This document shows positions 25,513-37,260 of a stretch of 64,000 nt of DNA, in pieces. The position numbers were made by a program, and so were the translations under genes. The notes below the pieces were generated by a model. The model ran no database searches and was not told the origin of the DNA. It worked only from the letters and a program-made list of their open reading frames with translations. The first letter of the stretch is position 1. Every line of letters starts with the position of its first letter. Source of the stretch: Pyrocephalus nanus (Eukaryota > Chordata > Aves > Passeriformes > Tyrannidae); the NCBI GenBank assembly GCA_038380795.1, contig CM076261.1:94324418-94388417 (forward strand), given 5' to 3'.

Positions 25513-26455
25513 ACCACCATCCCAGGAAAATGAGTGCAACATTTCCACATCAGATTCTGCCCACAACTTTTCCATAAATCCCTCCCTTTAAAGAAGATAC
25601 CCTTCCACAGACAACAAAACCCTCAGCATCAGAGGCTACTGAGTGGTTTATCAAATAACAAAATGCTGATAATTGCAGGAATGATGAGAAAAAGTAGGTG
25701 GAAACGCTAATCTTGTAACATCTATGTCTGAAAAACAAAATATATTTCCAAACCTCACTTTCCAGTATACCTCAGAATTGTGAGGAAGACAATAATTATC
25801 CCTAATTTACAGAGGGAACTGTAGCAGAAAGAATTAAAGGCTCTGACTCACACAGTCTAAGGAAAAAAAGGGGAAGGAGCAGGCACTGTTTTACACCAGC
25901 AAATGTTTTCTGGTGTGGTTTGGGCAGGTGGATGGTGCCAATCGCTGCCCAAAAGATTAATAAAAACTCTTTTTTGCCGGTGCTTTTATGTAACATCAGG
26001 TGAAAACCACAGATTCCCTTGGAAGGCAGCAAACTCTAGAACTGAGCAGGACCTGCAGCCAATGATTCACAAAAACCTGGTAAAACTCCTCACAGGTCAA
26101 TCTGAGCCCAGAATGACACGAGTGAAGTCATTCAATTAAATGTGGAGGGTTTGACACACACAAGTCCCCAGACTTGGCTTGAAATACCTAAAGGTATTAA
26201 CCAGGTGCTCAGCTGCCATAAGGACTGACCTGATGGGAAAAGGAGTGAAAGGGGTCAGGGGGAAAGGAAATAATGGAACTTTTAGGGTTTCTTTTGTGCT
26301 TTCTTGATTGAGCTCAGGTGATTACTCATGAAAAAAATATTTATGTACAACCAAAGTATAAAAATATACTTCAATTTCTTAACAAGATTTCAAATTCAGA
26401 GTGGAAAAATAAATTTTTGATAGGTTTGCCCCTTACTTCAGACTTTTAAAAAGTC

Positions 26456-26570
26456 TTCCCTTCCCTTCCCTTCCCTTCCCTTCCCTTCCCTTCCCTTCCC
26501 TTCCCTTCCCTTCCCTTCCCTTCCCTTCCCTTCCCTTCCCTTCCCTTCCCTTCCCTTCCCTTCCCTTCCC
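26456..26570 (+). repeat. (TTCCC)23 pentanucleotide microsatellite; AAGGG on the gene strand
   Basis: 23 uninterrupted TTCCC units (115 bp). They grade into an impure, pyrimidine-only tract to about 26725 (CCTTT, TCTCCC and CTTTT variants). On the TSNARE1 sense strand it reads (AAGGG)n. Minus-strand ORFs encoding repeated REGKG follow from the 15-bp coding periodicity and are not genes. Confidence 0.98.
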
Positions 26571-26725
26571 CTTCTCTTGCCCTTCCTTTGCCCTTCCTTG
26601 CCCTTGCCCTTCCCTTTCCTTTCCCTTTCCTTCTTTCCTTTCCTCTCCCTTCTCCCTTTTCCCTTCTCCCTTTTCCCTTCTCCCTTCTCCCTTTCATTTT
26701 CCTTCTTTTCTTTTTCTTTTTCCCC
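26571..26725 (+). repeat. Impure polypyrimidine tract
   Basis: A continuation of the TTCCC array with degenerate C/T units. Only a few purines interrupt it near 26578..26604, and it ends at CCCCTGTGG. Confidence 0.9.
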
Positions 26726-27491
26726 TGTGGAGTTCTTCCACCATTTTAATCTCCTCAAAGCTCCTTGTACAAATATGCTGAATTCCATGATTCTGGCCGT
26801 AAGGACAGCCTGGCAGGATGACTCAGCCCTCGTGCCAGTCAAATGATCACTCAGAAGCCCTGCCAGGGTCTGCAGGACTAGGAACAGGTTTAACACAGTG
26901 TTCCAAGGAATTGCACCTAAACATATCCACAGAACCAGAAAATGTATGACAAACAAAGGGGAAAAAATAAAACCATACATGGTTTTATATACAGACAGAA
27001 ATGATCTGCAATGTCAATTTTGGGAACTGATTGCCAACACCCTACATGTATTAAAGGAAATAACAACCAAAAAGAGGTGTGTGTTCATGATTTAAGGACT
27101 TTAAGGAGAGGAAGGGCTGTAACATCCCCCAATCAATCACACAGACACAGCAGCACAAGGGACCCACAGCAGCTCCCAGGGACAGTCACAGTGACCCTGG
27201 CACCATTTGAGACCAGGCCTGCAAAAGGCACCTCCTCTGCTGGGAACTCCTTCTGCTTGCAAAAACACGACTGATGTATACTGTGCTCCTACAAATAACT
27301 TACTTTCTCATAAATGGGTCAAATTAACCCCGATTTATGGAACTGGAGTTCCAGCTCCAACTCATTCATTCTTATTACAGAGCCTTAAACAACTCACCAT
27401 AAATCCCTCTGTTACGATGAAGAACCTGATATTTTAAACTAAAAGAGACCTTTGATCCTTTCTATTTGAACATTTTTGGAATTTGCTAAAT

Positions 27492-27840
27492 GGAACCATA
27501 GATTAAATCAAATAATGGTTTGGGTTGGATGGGACATTAAAGATCACTTCATTCCAAACCCTCTGCCCTGGGCAGGGACACCTTCCACTATACCAGGTTT
27601 CTCCAAGCCCCATCCAACCTGGCCTTGGACACTTCCAGGGATGGGGTATCCACAGTTTCTCTGGGCAACCTGTGCTAGGGCCTCATCAACCCTTCAGTAA
27701 AGAATTTCTTCCTAATATCTCATCTAAACCTACCCTCTCTCAGTTTAAAATCATTCCCTCTTGTCCTGTCACTCCATGCCCTTGTAAGAAGTCCCTCTCC
27801 AGCTTTCCTGTAGGCCCCCTATAGGTACTGGAAGGCTGAA
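27492..27840 (-). repeat. CR1 LINE 3' fragment
   Basis: It has a head with GGTTTGGGTTGGATGGGACA, then the GGGCAGGGACACCTTCCACT, CTCTGGGCAACCTGTGCTAG, CTTCCTAATATCTCATC and CATTCCCTCTTGTCCTGTCA blocks. It extends to a TGTAGGCCCCCTATAGGTAC segment. Confidence 0.96.
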
Positions 27841-28018
27841 TTTGGATGACTTCCAAAGGTTGGAGGAAAAGAAACCCAGGCTTCTCAACTCCCCAAAATA
27901 AATCCGAGTCTTCAGAGGAGCAGCAATGGTACCACTGGCTTATTATAAGAAATGCATCTCCTCCTTTATCAGTACAATTTGTGACATCATTTCCAGAGGT
28001 TTGAGTGGACCTGACTGT

Positions 28019-28075
28019 CACAGAATCATTAAGGTTGGAACAGACCTCCAAGATCCATCCAGAGCTGGTCTCAGT
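28019..28075 (-). repeat. CR1 LINE 3' terminal fragment
   Basis: ACAGAATCATTAAGGTTGGA and ACAGACCTCCAAGATCC: the head of the 'GAGTCCAACC' CR1 class (compare 61313). The rest is lost. Confidence 0.8.
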
Positions 28076-28140
28076 ACCTACAATACCATACAGAGAAAAC
28101 CTGTGGCTGCTGAAGAGCCTTGTAACCCACTTTAGTCTCA

Positions 28141-28278
28141 CAGAACGGTAGAATCAGAGGATGGTTTGGGTTGGAAGGGGCCTTGGAGGTCACCCATTTC
28201 CAACCCCCCTGCCATGGGCAGGGCTGTCATTCACTAGATCAGGCTGCTCAGGGCCCCATCCAACCTGGCCTTGGCTGG
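28141..28278 (-). repeat. CR1 LINE 3' fragment
   Basis: GAACGGTAGAATCAGAGGAT, GGGTTGGAAGGGGCCTT and ATCCAACCTGGCCTTGG. It is separated by about 65 bp from another CR1 head at 28019. Confidence 0.94.
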
Positions 28279-30614
28279 GTGTCATATCAGGAGAATTCCA
28301 CTGTTAATCACGTTGCAACTATTCCATACATTTAGTCCCTCATCCAGAGATCACTGATCTTGCAGAAACCTACCAAGAAGGCAAAACCATCATTTGAAGA
28401 GCACCAAAAATACTCTTAATGCCTGTGCAAAAGTTTTCCCTCTTTCTAGATAGCTTTCTTAAAATTCAGACAGTCTTTGTCCATAATTAGTAAAAGAAGC
28501 TATTGTCTGTTCTTCTTGACAAGACACTTATCTTCCCAAGTCTGGCGAAGTATTTCTTAAATACTGACAAAGTTCCTCACTTCGTATTAATATTTTTCTC
28601 CTTAAGCTCTATCCCAAAAATAGCAACCAATTATTTCTTCAAACACTCTTATGCCACTGGTGTGCAAAGTGCTTGTTGATCCAATAATGCCACAAGGATG
28701 TTACTAAATTCAGCCCCTGTGTTCGAAAGAGATTTCCAAATATTTTGCATCTCAAAAGTAGTTTACGTCAAAGTAAACTTCTGAGGGCTGATGGAGTGGC
28801 CTGGCTTTTGCAAAAGGATGTGACCCAGGCACCATCCACATCTGGCAGGGGGCTGCATCCCACCAGAAAGACACCTCTGAAATTCAATATAATCACTCTT
28901 AGAAAGTCAGGTTCAGTGGGGAGGGATATTTGTGGGGTGCCCTGTGCAGTTTTAAGCTGAGTTCTTGGTGCCAAAGGAGAGTGATTGGTGTTGGTATTTA
29001 GGACTTGGACTTCAGTGCACAACCAAGTTACACCACTGAACTGATGGAACCCAAGGCCAAAAACAAACCAAGATAAATCGGCCTTGCTGGCACCCACGTG
29101 AAAGGTTTAGGTGAGTTTGTTTTATCTCACATTGGCATCAGGGTCAGCAGACAAACAAACTACAGCAACTTGTTAAACTGTTGAGGTTTTCCCACCTTTC
29201 AGAACCCTCAGCACTCTCTGATCTCAGCAAAGGGCATATCCACTCCTTTTATTCACCCAGGCCTTTCTTCCAGATCAGAAGGCCACTTCCTTGAGGCAGA
29301 GGACCCAGTGGCAGCACAACCCTCAGCTTGTTTGTTTTTCTTTTAGATATACATATATTGAAGTATTAATCCTTGCTCTTTGGGCCCAGTGTCACAGCAG
29401 CAAAGTTCACCTTCACGTGTCAAATGCAGGTCCCTCTGAGGGACCTCATTAACTACAAACCCAGTGAGCATTTTTTGCCCCCCCCCCCCCCCATCGAAGT
29501 CCTGATTCTACCTTTAATCACCATATTTGAAACCCAGCAGCAATAAATGAGATGCACCACAAGCAACACAAAGCTGTTTTATTCACCTTTCAAAATATGA
29601 AAGAAAATCCCCATCTCCTGCTCCAATTTTACTGTAATATTCAAGATACATTACACACTGCACAGAGTTGCTTTCTGGCCTGATTTTTTTTTTTTTTTCC
29701 TAATAGTAAGGTACAAGTTGTCTTCTGAAACACTTGGCATATTCCTACTTGACAGAGGCAGGGGTTTTCCCAAGTATTTCTTAAACTAACTTGACATTTC
29801 ATATAATTAAATCAGCAACTAGAGAGTAAGCATTTGAGCTATCACATTATCTGAGCTTCACGTATATGAAAATAATTGTATCCTATCTCCTATCTCCCCA
29901 ATCGGGAGGAAGACACAACCAGACTGGTTAAACCCTAGTATTAGTGGAATAAGTGGTTATAATTTTATTAATCACCATTTTTGCACCGGTGCTGGGGATG
30001 AATTGCTCCCTGACGTTCCGCCGCGCCAAGCTCTGCACAAAAACACGCCTGATTAAACATTTCCTCCCCAGAAGAGCTTGCACTGGATGTTTCTTTGTTC
30101 CAGCAAGTCCATGAGCCCGCCATGCGTGTAATTAAATCTGCTCTTTGGGGCGGGCCCGATCCCGCAGACATATGTCTGGTAGCGGCTCCTCCAAGAATAA
30201 CGAGCTCACTCGCCCGTGAGGCAAGGCTGGAGCCCCCCAAAAACCAGCCAGGATTAAAGGCAGGCACTCTATTAGATGGTGTTTATTCATCTGAGGCAGC
30301 CAGGCCTGCCTTTTTTCAGCCAGTCTGTGAAGTCTGTTTTCTCCAAATGGAAATTACACCACGCCGCGTCCTTGTTAGGGAGACTCATACAACCCTCTCC
30401 TGGAAAGGAGAGATACAACCCCCTCCTGGAAACTACAGTTCTGAAGAAATGAGTGACCATTCTCTACTTTCAGCATATTTAATCCTACCAGTCCTTCTGT
30501 GCAAAGAACAAAGCCTGATCTACCTGATTTGTGTGTCTGATATACCCAAATATGTGCGTTCAGCACTTAAAGGGGGGTTATGAAACAGGGAGAGAGTAAC
30601 TTTTTACATGGGAA
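28279..30614. other. Unique intron DNA with candidate conserved block
   Basis: No gene was recognised. It contains a run of 15 C (29478..29492), a T-run near 29686..29698, and a comparatively CpG-rich block at 29940..30300 that is the best candidate regulatory element of the window. The overlapping ORF at 30095..30583 has no domain. Confidence 0.5.
29940..30300. promoter_or_regulatory. Candidate conserved noncoding element
   Basis: Repeat-free and unusually CpG-rich for the window. It has ATTAATCACC, CTGATTAAAC and GTGTAATTAAATC (homeobox-like sites), a perfect 14-bp palindrome with a CATATG E-box at 30165..30178, and a GGCAGGC-type block near 30260. The call is by composition and motif density only; no alignment was possible. 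Confidence 0.35.
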
Positions 30615-30888
30615 GATAGTGATAGGGCAAGGTATGATGGTTTTGAACTAAATGAGGAGACATTTAGGTTAAATATTAGGAAGGAATTCTTCCCTGTGAG
30701 GGTCGTGAGGCCCTGGCACAGTTTGCCCAGAGAAGCTGTTGCTGCCCCATCTCTGGAAGTGTCCAAGGCCACGTTGGAATGGGCTTGGAGCAACCTGGGC
30801 TAGTGGAAGGTGTCCCTGCCCATGGCAGGGCTGGTGGAACTCAATGATCCTTAAATTCCCTTCCTACCCAAACCACTCTATGATTTTA
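30615..30888 (+). repeat. CR1 LINE 3' fragment
   Basis: It runs from GATGGTTTTGAACTAAATGA through GGAAGGAATTCTTCCCTGTG and GAGGCCCTGGCACAGTTTGC to the CCCAAACCACTCTATGATTT end. Its 3' end faces the minus-strand CR1 at 31242..31357. Confidence 0.95.
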
Positions 30889-31241
30889 CAGCTACATATA
30901 TTTATTTACATTTCTAAGCTGTGGGCAAATTGCAAGTAACGGAAAATTTTCCTCCCCCAGTGCTGAAAATAAATTAAACCCCAAAAATTCAGCTGTTCTT
31001 TTGACCTCTTGTATTTTTTTTTACAGACTCCAGTGATTAGTGTTTAGCCAATTTTTTGGCATCACTGAAGCACGGGGAAGAACATTGGCCAACTACAGTG
31101 AATCCTCTTGAGGCTCCAAGGGCAAGGAATTAATTTTATTGGCATAATTGACAGCACTCACAGAGACTGTGAGGAAGCACCTTTACTGAGCTAGCATCAC
31201 TTTTCTCATCTCCTCATTTTCCTTCTTTACAAGACATGAAA

Positions 31242-31357
31242 AATCATAGAATCATAGAGTGGTTTGGGTTGGAAGGGACCTTCAAGATCATCTTCTTCCA
31301 AACCCCAACCATGGGAACCTTCCACTAGACCAGGTTGCCCAAATCCCCACCCACCAA
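31242..31357 (-). repeat. CR1 LINE 3' fragment
   Basis: AATCATAGAATCATAGAGTG and GGGTTGGAAGGGACCTTC, then CCACTAGACCAGGTTGCCC. The central GCAGGGACA block is shortened. Confidence 0.94.
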
Positions 31358-32783
31358 AGAGACACAAACCCACCAGACACAGATTGAAGGCTTGCAGCCA
31401 CATCAGGGCAGTGTGTCTGAGCTCAACAGCCCTGCCTGGATTAACTTAGGAGCAGCTCTAAACTAAATCCAGCCATCCTAAACAGGCAGCTGAGCCTCAT
31501 GCCCCGTTAGGAGAATGTATCAAATGAGCCTCTCCAGCGGGTAAAGACGTGAAAATGAGAGTGAGAGCCGTGGGCTCTGCAGTTTCTCTGAGCAACCCTC
31601 CAGCAAAGTGCACAAAGTGACTTGATGCTGCTTCTGGTAAAACCACTTACACCTCTGTTCCCTCCTCTCCAGGGGGAGAGATGGATTTGCAACACAGAGC
31701 CTGGGTTTGGCCGGAGTTCTGAACACTCCTGGTTTTCTTCAGAGTTAACAAATGCTGCTGAGAGTATTTGTAACATAAATAGTGTCTAAAAAGTAAAAAG
31801 AAAAAAAACCCCTTCCATCCCCTCTTGCTTGGAGCAGATTGCAGGCCACGGAAGGGGGAAGTTCATCCCAAAGCTCCCTTTACTGCAGCTGTCCTTGAAA
31901 AGAAGGAAGACTTATTTTCAGCACATGAGTATCAGTTATACTGGGAGGAAAAAACACATTCCCTTCAGAGGAATTCAGCTAAAACCACTCTATGGTCCAG
32001 GAAATACCTGATGGAGCAGATCACACATACTACAATTCCCAGGCTTTGCTTTAACAAACCTCAAAATCACAACAACACACCTTAAGCATCAGCAAGATCT
32101 TTTCTGTCCTTGCCTTTCCAAAAGGCAGCGCTGCCCATCCTACTCTGTTTTTACTGCCTGATCCTGTGTGGTGGGAAAACACAACTTGTAAGTGTAAGTC
32201 TTTGCTGAGGATATAAAACAGTGAATAAATGCACCAGAAGCTCAGCAGAAAAGGAATGATAGAGGCAGATATAATCTCTGTTTTCCAGGGGATGAATACT
32301 GATCCCCTTCCATTAGCTTTGGTCACTGGGGTTCACATAAATATTACAAGTTTTCATTTTCTTATTTCTCACTTTATGGCAGTTGGCCCTTGGAGGAAAC
32401 ACCTTTTCCCCTTTCAAAACTACACCCAAATTTCCCAGCCAGGACTGTAAAGCAAAAGCAAGAAACTTTTCAGACAGCAGACAGCTCTGGTTGGGGGTTT
32501 TATTTGGAGGCTTTCTTCAGTTGTTTGTTTGCTTTAACCCCATAAAATATGGTCACACAAGGTTTCATGCCCGAGAAATTGCAATTTTGCCATTCTATTC
32601 ACCTTATGTGGGACAAAAAATGAGACAGGGGAGAGATGATGCACTGCACTTGGTACCTCTCTCGCCATGTTAGAAGCCCAACAGCAAGAGGTGTTGCTGT
32701 CTTCGTCTCTTTTTCAAAAAATGGAAGATTTCTCTTTTTCCCATTATGATCCCCAGGGATCATCATGGCCCAGAACTATCAAA
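31358..32783. other. Unique intron DNA
   Basis: No gene, RNA or interspersed repeat was recognised. Short ORFs on both strands lack domains. Confidence 0.5.
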
Positions 32784-32950
32784 GAACCACAGAATGGTTT
32801 GGGGTGGATGGGACCTTCAAGATCATCCAGTTCCAACTCCCCTGCCGTGGGTAGGGACACCTTCCACCAGACCAGGTTGCTCAGAGCCCTGTCCAGCCTG
32901 GCCTTGGACACCTTCTGGGATGGGGAGTCCACAACCTCTCAGGGCAATCT
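32784..32950 (-). repeat. CR1 LINE 3' fragment
   Basis: AACCACAGAATGGTTTGGGG, ATCATCCAGTTCCAACTCCC, AGGGACACCTTCCACCAGAC and TTGGACACCTTCTGGGATGG. Confidence 0.95.
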
Positions 32951-35328
32951 TGTTACACCTGAATAGATCCAAGTGGACAAAGACTTTCTCAACATACATC
33001 CAACCAAACATGCAAAAATTTGCGAATAAAGAAGGAAGATTGGCAATTGCTAGAGACTGGTAGGAAGCTCAGTACACACATGTGAATTCTCCAGCATCCA
33101 AATTCAAGGAGAAAAAGAGAAAAAAAAAAAAAAAACAGTAAAATAATTTCCCACCCTGGAGATCTCCTTATAGGAAAGTGGTGGATGGTCAACCATGCCC
33201 TCCCCAAAACACTTCCTCGGTACTGTAAATTCAGCTCAGACATTAAATATCCATTAGAAATGGATAATGAAATTAAGAAGGAGACAGCTAATGGGAACCA
33301 ACGCACAGAGGGAGCCCAGCTGGTGCTCAGCAGCGTGGCCAGCTGAGCACCAACAATGAACAAATTGAGTGTTGGGAGGAGGGAAATAAAGCAAGTGCCA
33401 CAGCTCTGCTTGGCAGGAAAAGTGTAGTAGATTCTGTCTTGGAGATGTATCAGCATCTGTGGCTTTTAAATCACAGAGGAAGGCAGAGGGGAGCAAAGCT
33501 TTTAGCACTCAAAGCAAAATCTGCAACGAGACCTTTACAATGATGAAACGCCCTCGGGAGCGAGGGAATTAACAAGAGGCAAAATATCTGGGCTAAAATC
33601 TATATAATGTGTGTTTTAAGGCATCATCTGGCAGGAGACTGGACACCCCAGCTCTTCCCCTATCCTCTGCCAGCCTTCTGATTCGTAAGAAGAAGAATGT
33701 AGGGTGTTTGGTTTGTTTTTTTTTTTTCCTTTTTCCTAGTTGCCCAGTCTGACAGCTTGGAAACACAGAAATATTTCCTTGCAATTTTCATAATCACAGC
33801 GAGATCCTCAATATGCTTCAAAATTACAAAGGGAAGAGCAGTGTGAAACACAAATTATCAACATCATTAGGGAGAGAAGTGCTGCTTCAGATTTTGCCTA
33901 GAAATGGGGAAGGAATTAATGTCAGGTCTAAGGAAAGACCTTGGGATATCCAACTCTTCAGGCCTGTCCTAAACACTAAAGAAAAATCAAGTTTCTACAT
34001 TCCCCACCCTCTCCTCCTCATGGAGGAAAGATGGAGGCCTTCTTATGGGGACACTTCTTCCAGGCCCCAAGTATTTCCAGACAAGCTGCAGACCCAAACT
34101 AAACATTTTAAAGATACCTAAAAAACGTCTGATTAAGAAATCACCTATTGAAAATAGCTCATCTTTGGTGATATATCACTCAAAGAGAATTTAATCTCCA
34201 CATCAGATGGCAAATTAACCATCTCAGCCTCCCCTTTGTCCACACAAACAGCAAATCAATTGCAGCAATTTTGCATCTTTTTTCTGCACCAGCATCTCTC
34301 TAAAGAAACAAACACTTGCACATAACCAGGCTGGTTGTGTCAGAGGACAGCACCACTCAAGCCAAAAAGAGTGCATAATTATATTATCCACCTTTACAGT
34401 GGGGAAAATAACCCCTCATTTACTCTTTAAAACACCCTTGTAACACTTGGAAAGTGGATTTTGGTTTGTGTATCTACAAATGTAGCTCTACACACACTGG
34501 CAAGGTGCAGCTGCCCCTGGCATGAAGCTGCTTAACCCCAGAGCTAAAAGCCCAAGTGGAGCTCTCCATCAAAGACTGATCAGGACCCTGGCAGGGAAAT
34601 AATTAATCCAGACCAAACAGCACAAATTTCTGCCTCCACAAGGCCAAGAAAGGTGAAGCAGCATCATTTTCCAGCCTCATGCAAGGCAGCTCCTGAGCAG
34701 GGAAAGGTGTTAAGAGCCCACAACATTAATTAAGTTAATAGTTTGGGATTTAGGACAGGACATCAAACATGCCTGCTGTATTACAATCTCCTTACGTGCT
34801 CCTGCTCAAAAATCCCAGAGCAAAATTATGTCACTGCAGATGCAAGGACACGGGTTATGCTTTGCAGATTTCAATCAAGCAGAATTTCCCACTCAGCTGG
34901 GTACTTTTCCGGACACAGGAACTTGACCTTGAAGAATTACTACGAAAGCTTGGTCAGTATTTGATCCTGCATAAAATGTAATCACTGGGAATGTCAGGGC
35001 ATCATGTCTAAATGAGGGCTCTGCTCTGTCCCACATTAATGCTTTCCTATTAACAAAATAAATGATTTATTCCTACTCCAGCCTCAGGAAAGGGAAACTC
35101 ACTGACCACAAAATATTTCTCCTCTGATCTCGCAGGTGGTTGCACTAACACTGGGCAATGTTTGAGCAGGTTGTCCATGAAAGGTGCTTTTAACCAAGTG
35201 GGGCTGCAACTTTACCTTGTTCTGTCCCTAACTGCTGCAAAGAAATTAAAATTTTGCAGACAGGGCAAACTGCTGCTCTCCACTTCTTCTGCCTTGGGGA
35301 TGACAGACTCATTTCTTGACAGTTTTAT
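32951..35328. other. Unique intron DNA with hairpins and homeobox-like sites
   Basis: No gene was recognised. It contains an A-run at about 33120..33135, an 11-bp inverted repeat with a 10-bp loop (33321..33352), an AT-rich motif cluster around 33240..33290 and another at 34120..34300. Confidence 0.5.
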
Positions 35329-35482
35329 CATAGAAACATAGAATGGTTTGGGCTGGAAGGTATTTTAAAGATCATTTTCATTTTAAACCCCCTGCCATGG
35401 GCAGGGACACCTTCCACTAGACCAGGTGGCTCCAAGTCCCATCCAACCTTGAACACTTCCAGGGATGGGGCAGCCACAGCTG
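35329..35482 (-). repeat. CR1 LINE 3' fragment
   Basis: CATAGAAACATAGAATGGTT, TGGGCTGGAAGGTATTTTAA, ATGGGCAGGGACACCTTCCA and TCCAGGGATGGGGCAGCCAC. Confidence 0.95.
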
Positions 35483-36258
35483 ATTCTTTACCCTCTTTAA
35501 CCTTCTTGACATTTTCCAATGGAAAATTTAGAAGACTTTTCCCCAAACAAAACTTTTCCCAAGGCAAGCACAGGTATGATAGAAAAGCTGAGCCAAGGGA
35601 TCAGATGGAAATTCATGTTTAAATACATGCTTGTAGGATCTATGGGGAAGCCACAAACTGGAGAGGTCACCTGTGTGGGAATGGTCCTTCAAAGCCTTCA
35701 GTTTTTAGGAGTTTCATTTAATACCCTGAAGGAGAAGGGTTAAATCCTCTTACATTTATATATTCCTCATTACAGTTGTGTATATTCTTGGAGGCCACAG
35801 GAATGGTTGGTCCCTCTTTGTGCTCAAACTTTGGCCATGGTGATGCCTTCCCACAGGGAGTTTCACACACTGATGGGGACTTTGACTCTTCAGTGACCAA
35901 CTTTGGACCAACCACCCAAAACCAGTCCCTAACAACCACTTAAAGCAAATCCCTAAATCATAAAAAATAATCTCTTCACGTGGTTTAATTTGAGTTTGTG
36001 ATGATAGAGCCTTGTGTGTTAATGACCCTCATGTGTGCAAGTCGTGACGGAAAAACAAGTTTCTACAAACACCCTCAAACACTTGATTTGCTTCTCAAGC
36101 CTCCTTGTTCCAGCTCAAACGTGTTTCTCAACCTCTGAAGCAGCAACTTTTACCAGTTATCCTTGAGTAGAGCAATCACAAGTCTGACATCAATGCAGGT
36201 ATCAACAGGCATTTTACATTTTCTAATTTTTAACCTAGGACTAGAGACACCCTCTCTC

Positions 36259-36287
36259 AAAACAAACAAACAAACAAACAAACAAAA
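36259..36287 (+). repeat. (CAAA)n microsatellite
   Basis: Seven CAAA-type units followed by an A-rich, C-interrupted stretch. Confidence 0.92.
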
Positions 36288-37260
36288 ACCACAAAAAAAA
36301 ACCCAAAACAAACCCAAAAACCAACAAAACATTTATCCCACTAGAACATCCAAATGTAGAATTAGCTTCAGATTTCCTCTGAAGTCTGAAGACTGGTTAT
36401 CAAGTTCATTTAAAAAAGGAAAGCGATGAGGTAAAAAAAAGAAAATAATGAGGTAAGAAAAAGAGGAAAATAGTAAGGTAAAAAAAGGTGCAGAACAGCT
36501 CCTGCATTAGAGCACACTGACCTGAGTCTGTTTATTTTTCAAAGATTGCATCTTCAAACCTGGTGATGCTCCTCCTAGGAGGCACAGCCAATATTCTGAT
36601 CTAATCTTTTTGTCTTCTAAATCCAGGCACAGGCAGAGAAGCTGAGCTCAAGGAGCTGAGAAAGCCCAGTATCCATCACTGCCAGAAGGAAGCTGTGGTT
36701 TTATGATACCCACGTTATTTCTTGGTGCTTGGCTCCTGCTCAGCCGAGTTCTGGACGTGAGTTTTGCTGCAAAGCCTTTACCTCCCCGGCCATGTGTTCC
36801 TGCAAAGCTGCAGAGAAAACTGATCTTGGCCACTGGGGGTCATTCAAAGGCCTGGAAGAGCCTCCTCTCAGGAATTCTGCTGCTTCTCATGCTGGAATCT
36901 GACATCTCTGCTCCTTTAAGTGCTTATCGGGACCTCTGTGTTATAAACCTTTAGGACCAGAGGCCACCAGGTCATCTTTGTTTTCTGACACCCCCAAAAA
37001 ATCACCCCAGGCAAAAAAATTACTTCAAAGAGGACAGTAGAAGAGATGGAACAGTTTACAAAGTCTCCTGACTCTCCAGTTGGTCTCCTGATCATTGGGG
37101 AAGGGAAAGGTCCCAAGGAAGTGGTGATGATGATATTCTTCTACCTCCCTTTCTGCCACGTCAAGGAAGCAAGATGCATATAGAGACAGATTGATAAAGT
37201 CTTTGATACCATTTCCCGTATCATTCTCCTGGAGAAAATGGCTGCTCCTGGTTTGGACAT

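Larger units (their letters stand above)
25513..27491. other. Unique intron DNA around a pentamer array
   Basis: Flanks of the TTCCC array at 26456..26725. No gene or interspersed repeat was recognised on either side. Confidence 0.5.

Noticed and set aside
26438..26980. 180-codon minus-strand ORF rich in REGKG repeats
   Set aside because: It is the translation of the AAGGG array, whose 5-bp unit cannot create a stop in this frame.
30095..30583. 162-codon plus-strand ORF in a GC-richer block
   Set aside because: No domain; the block looks like a noncoding element and the ORF runs on the antisense strand.
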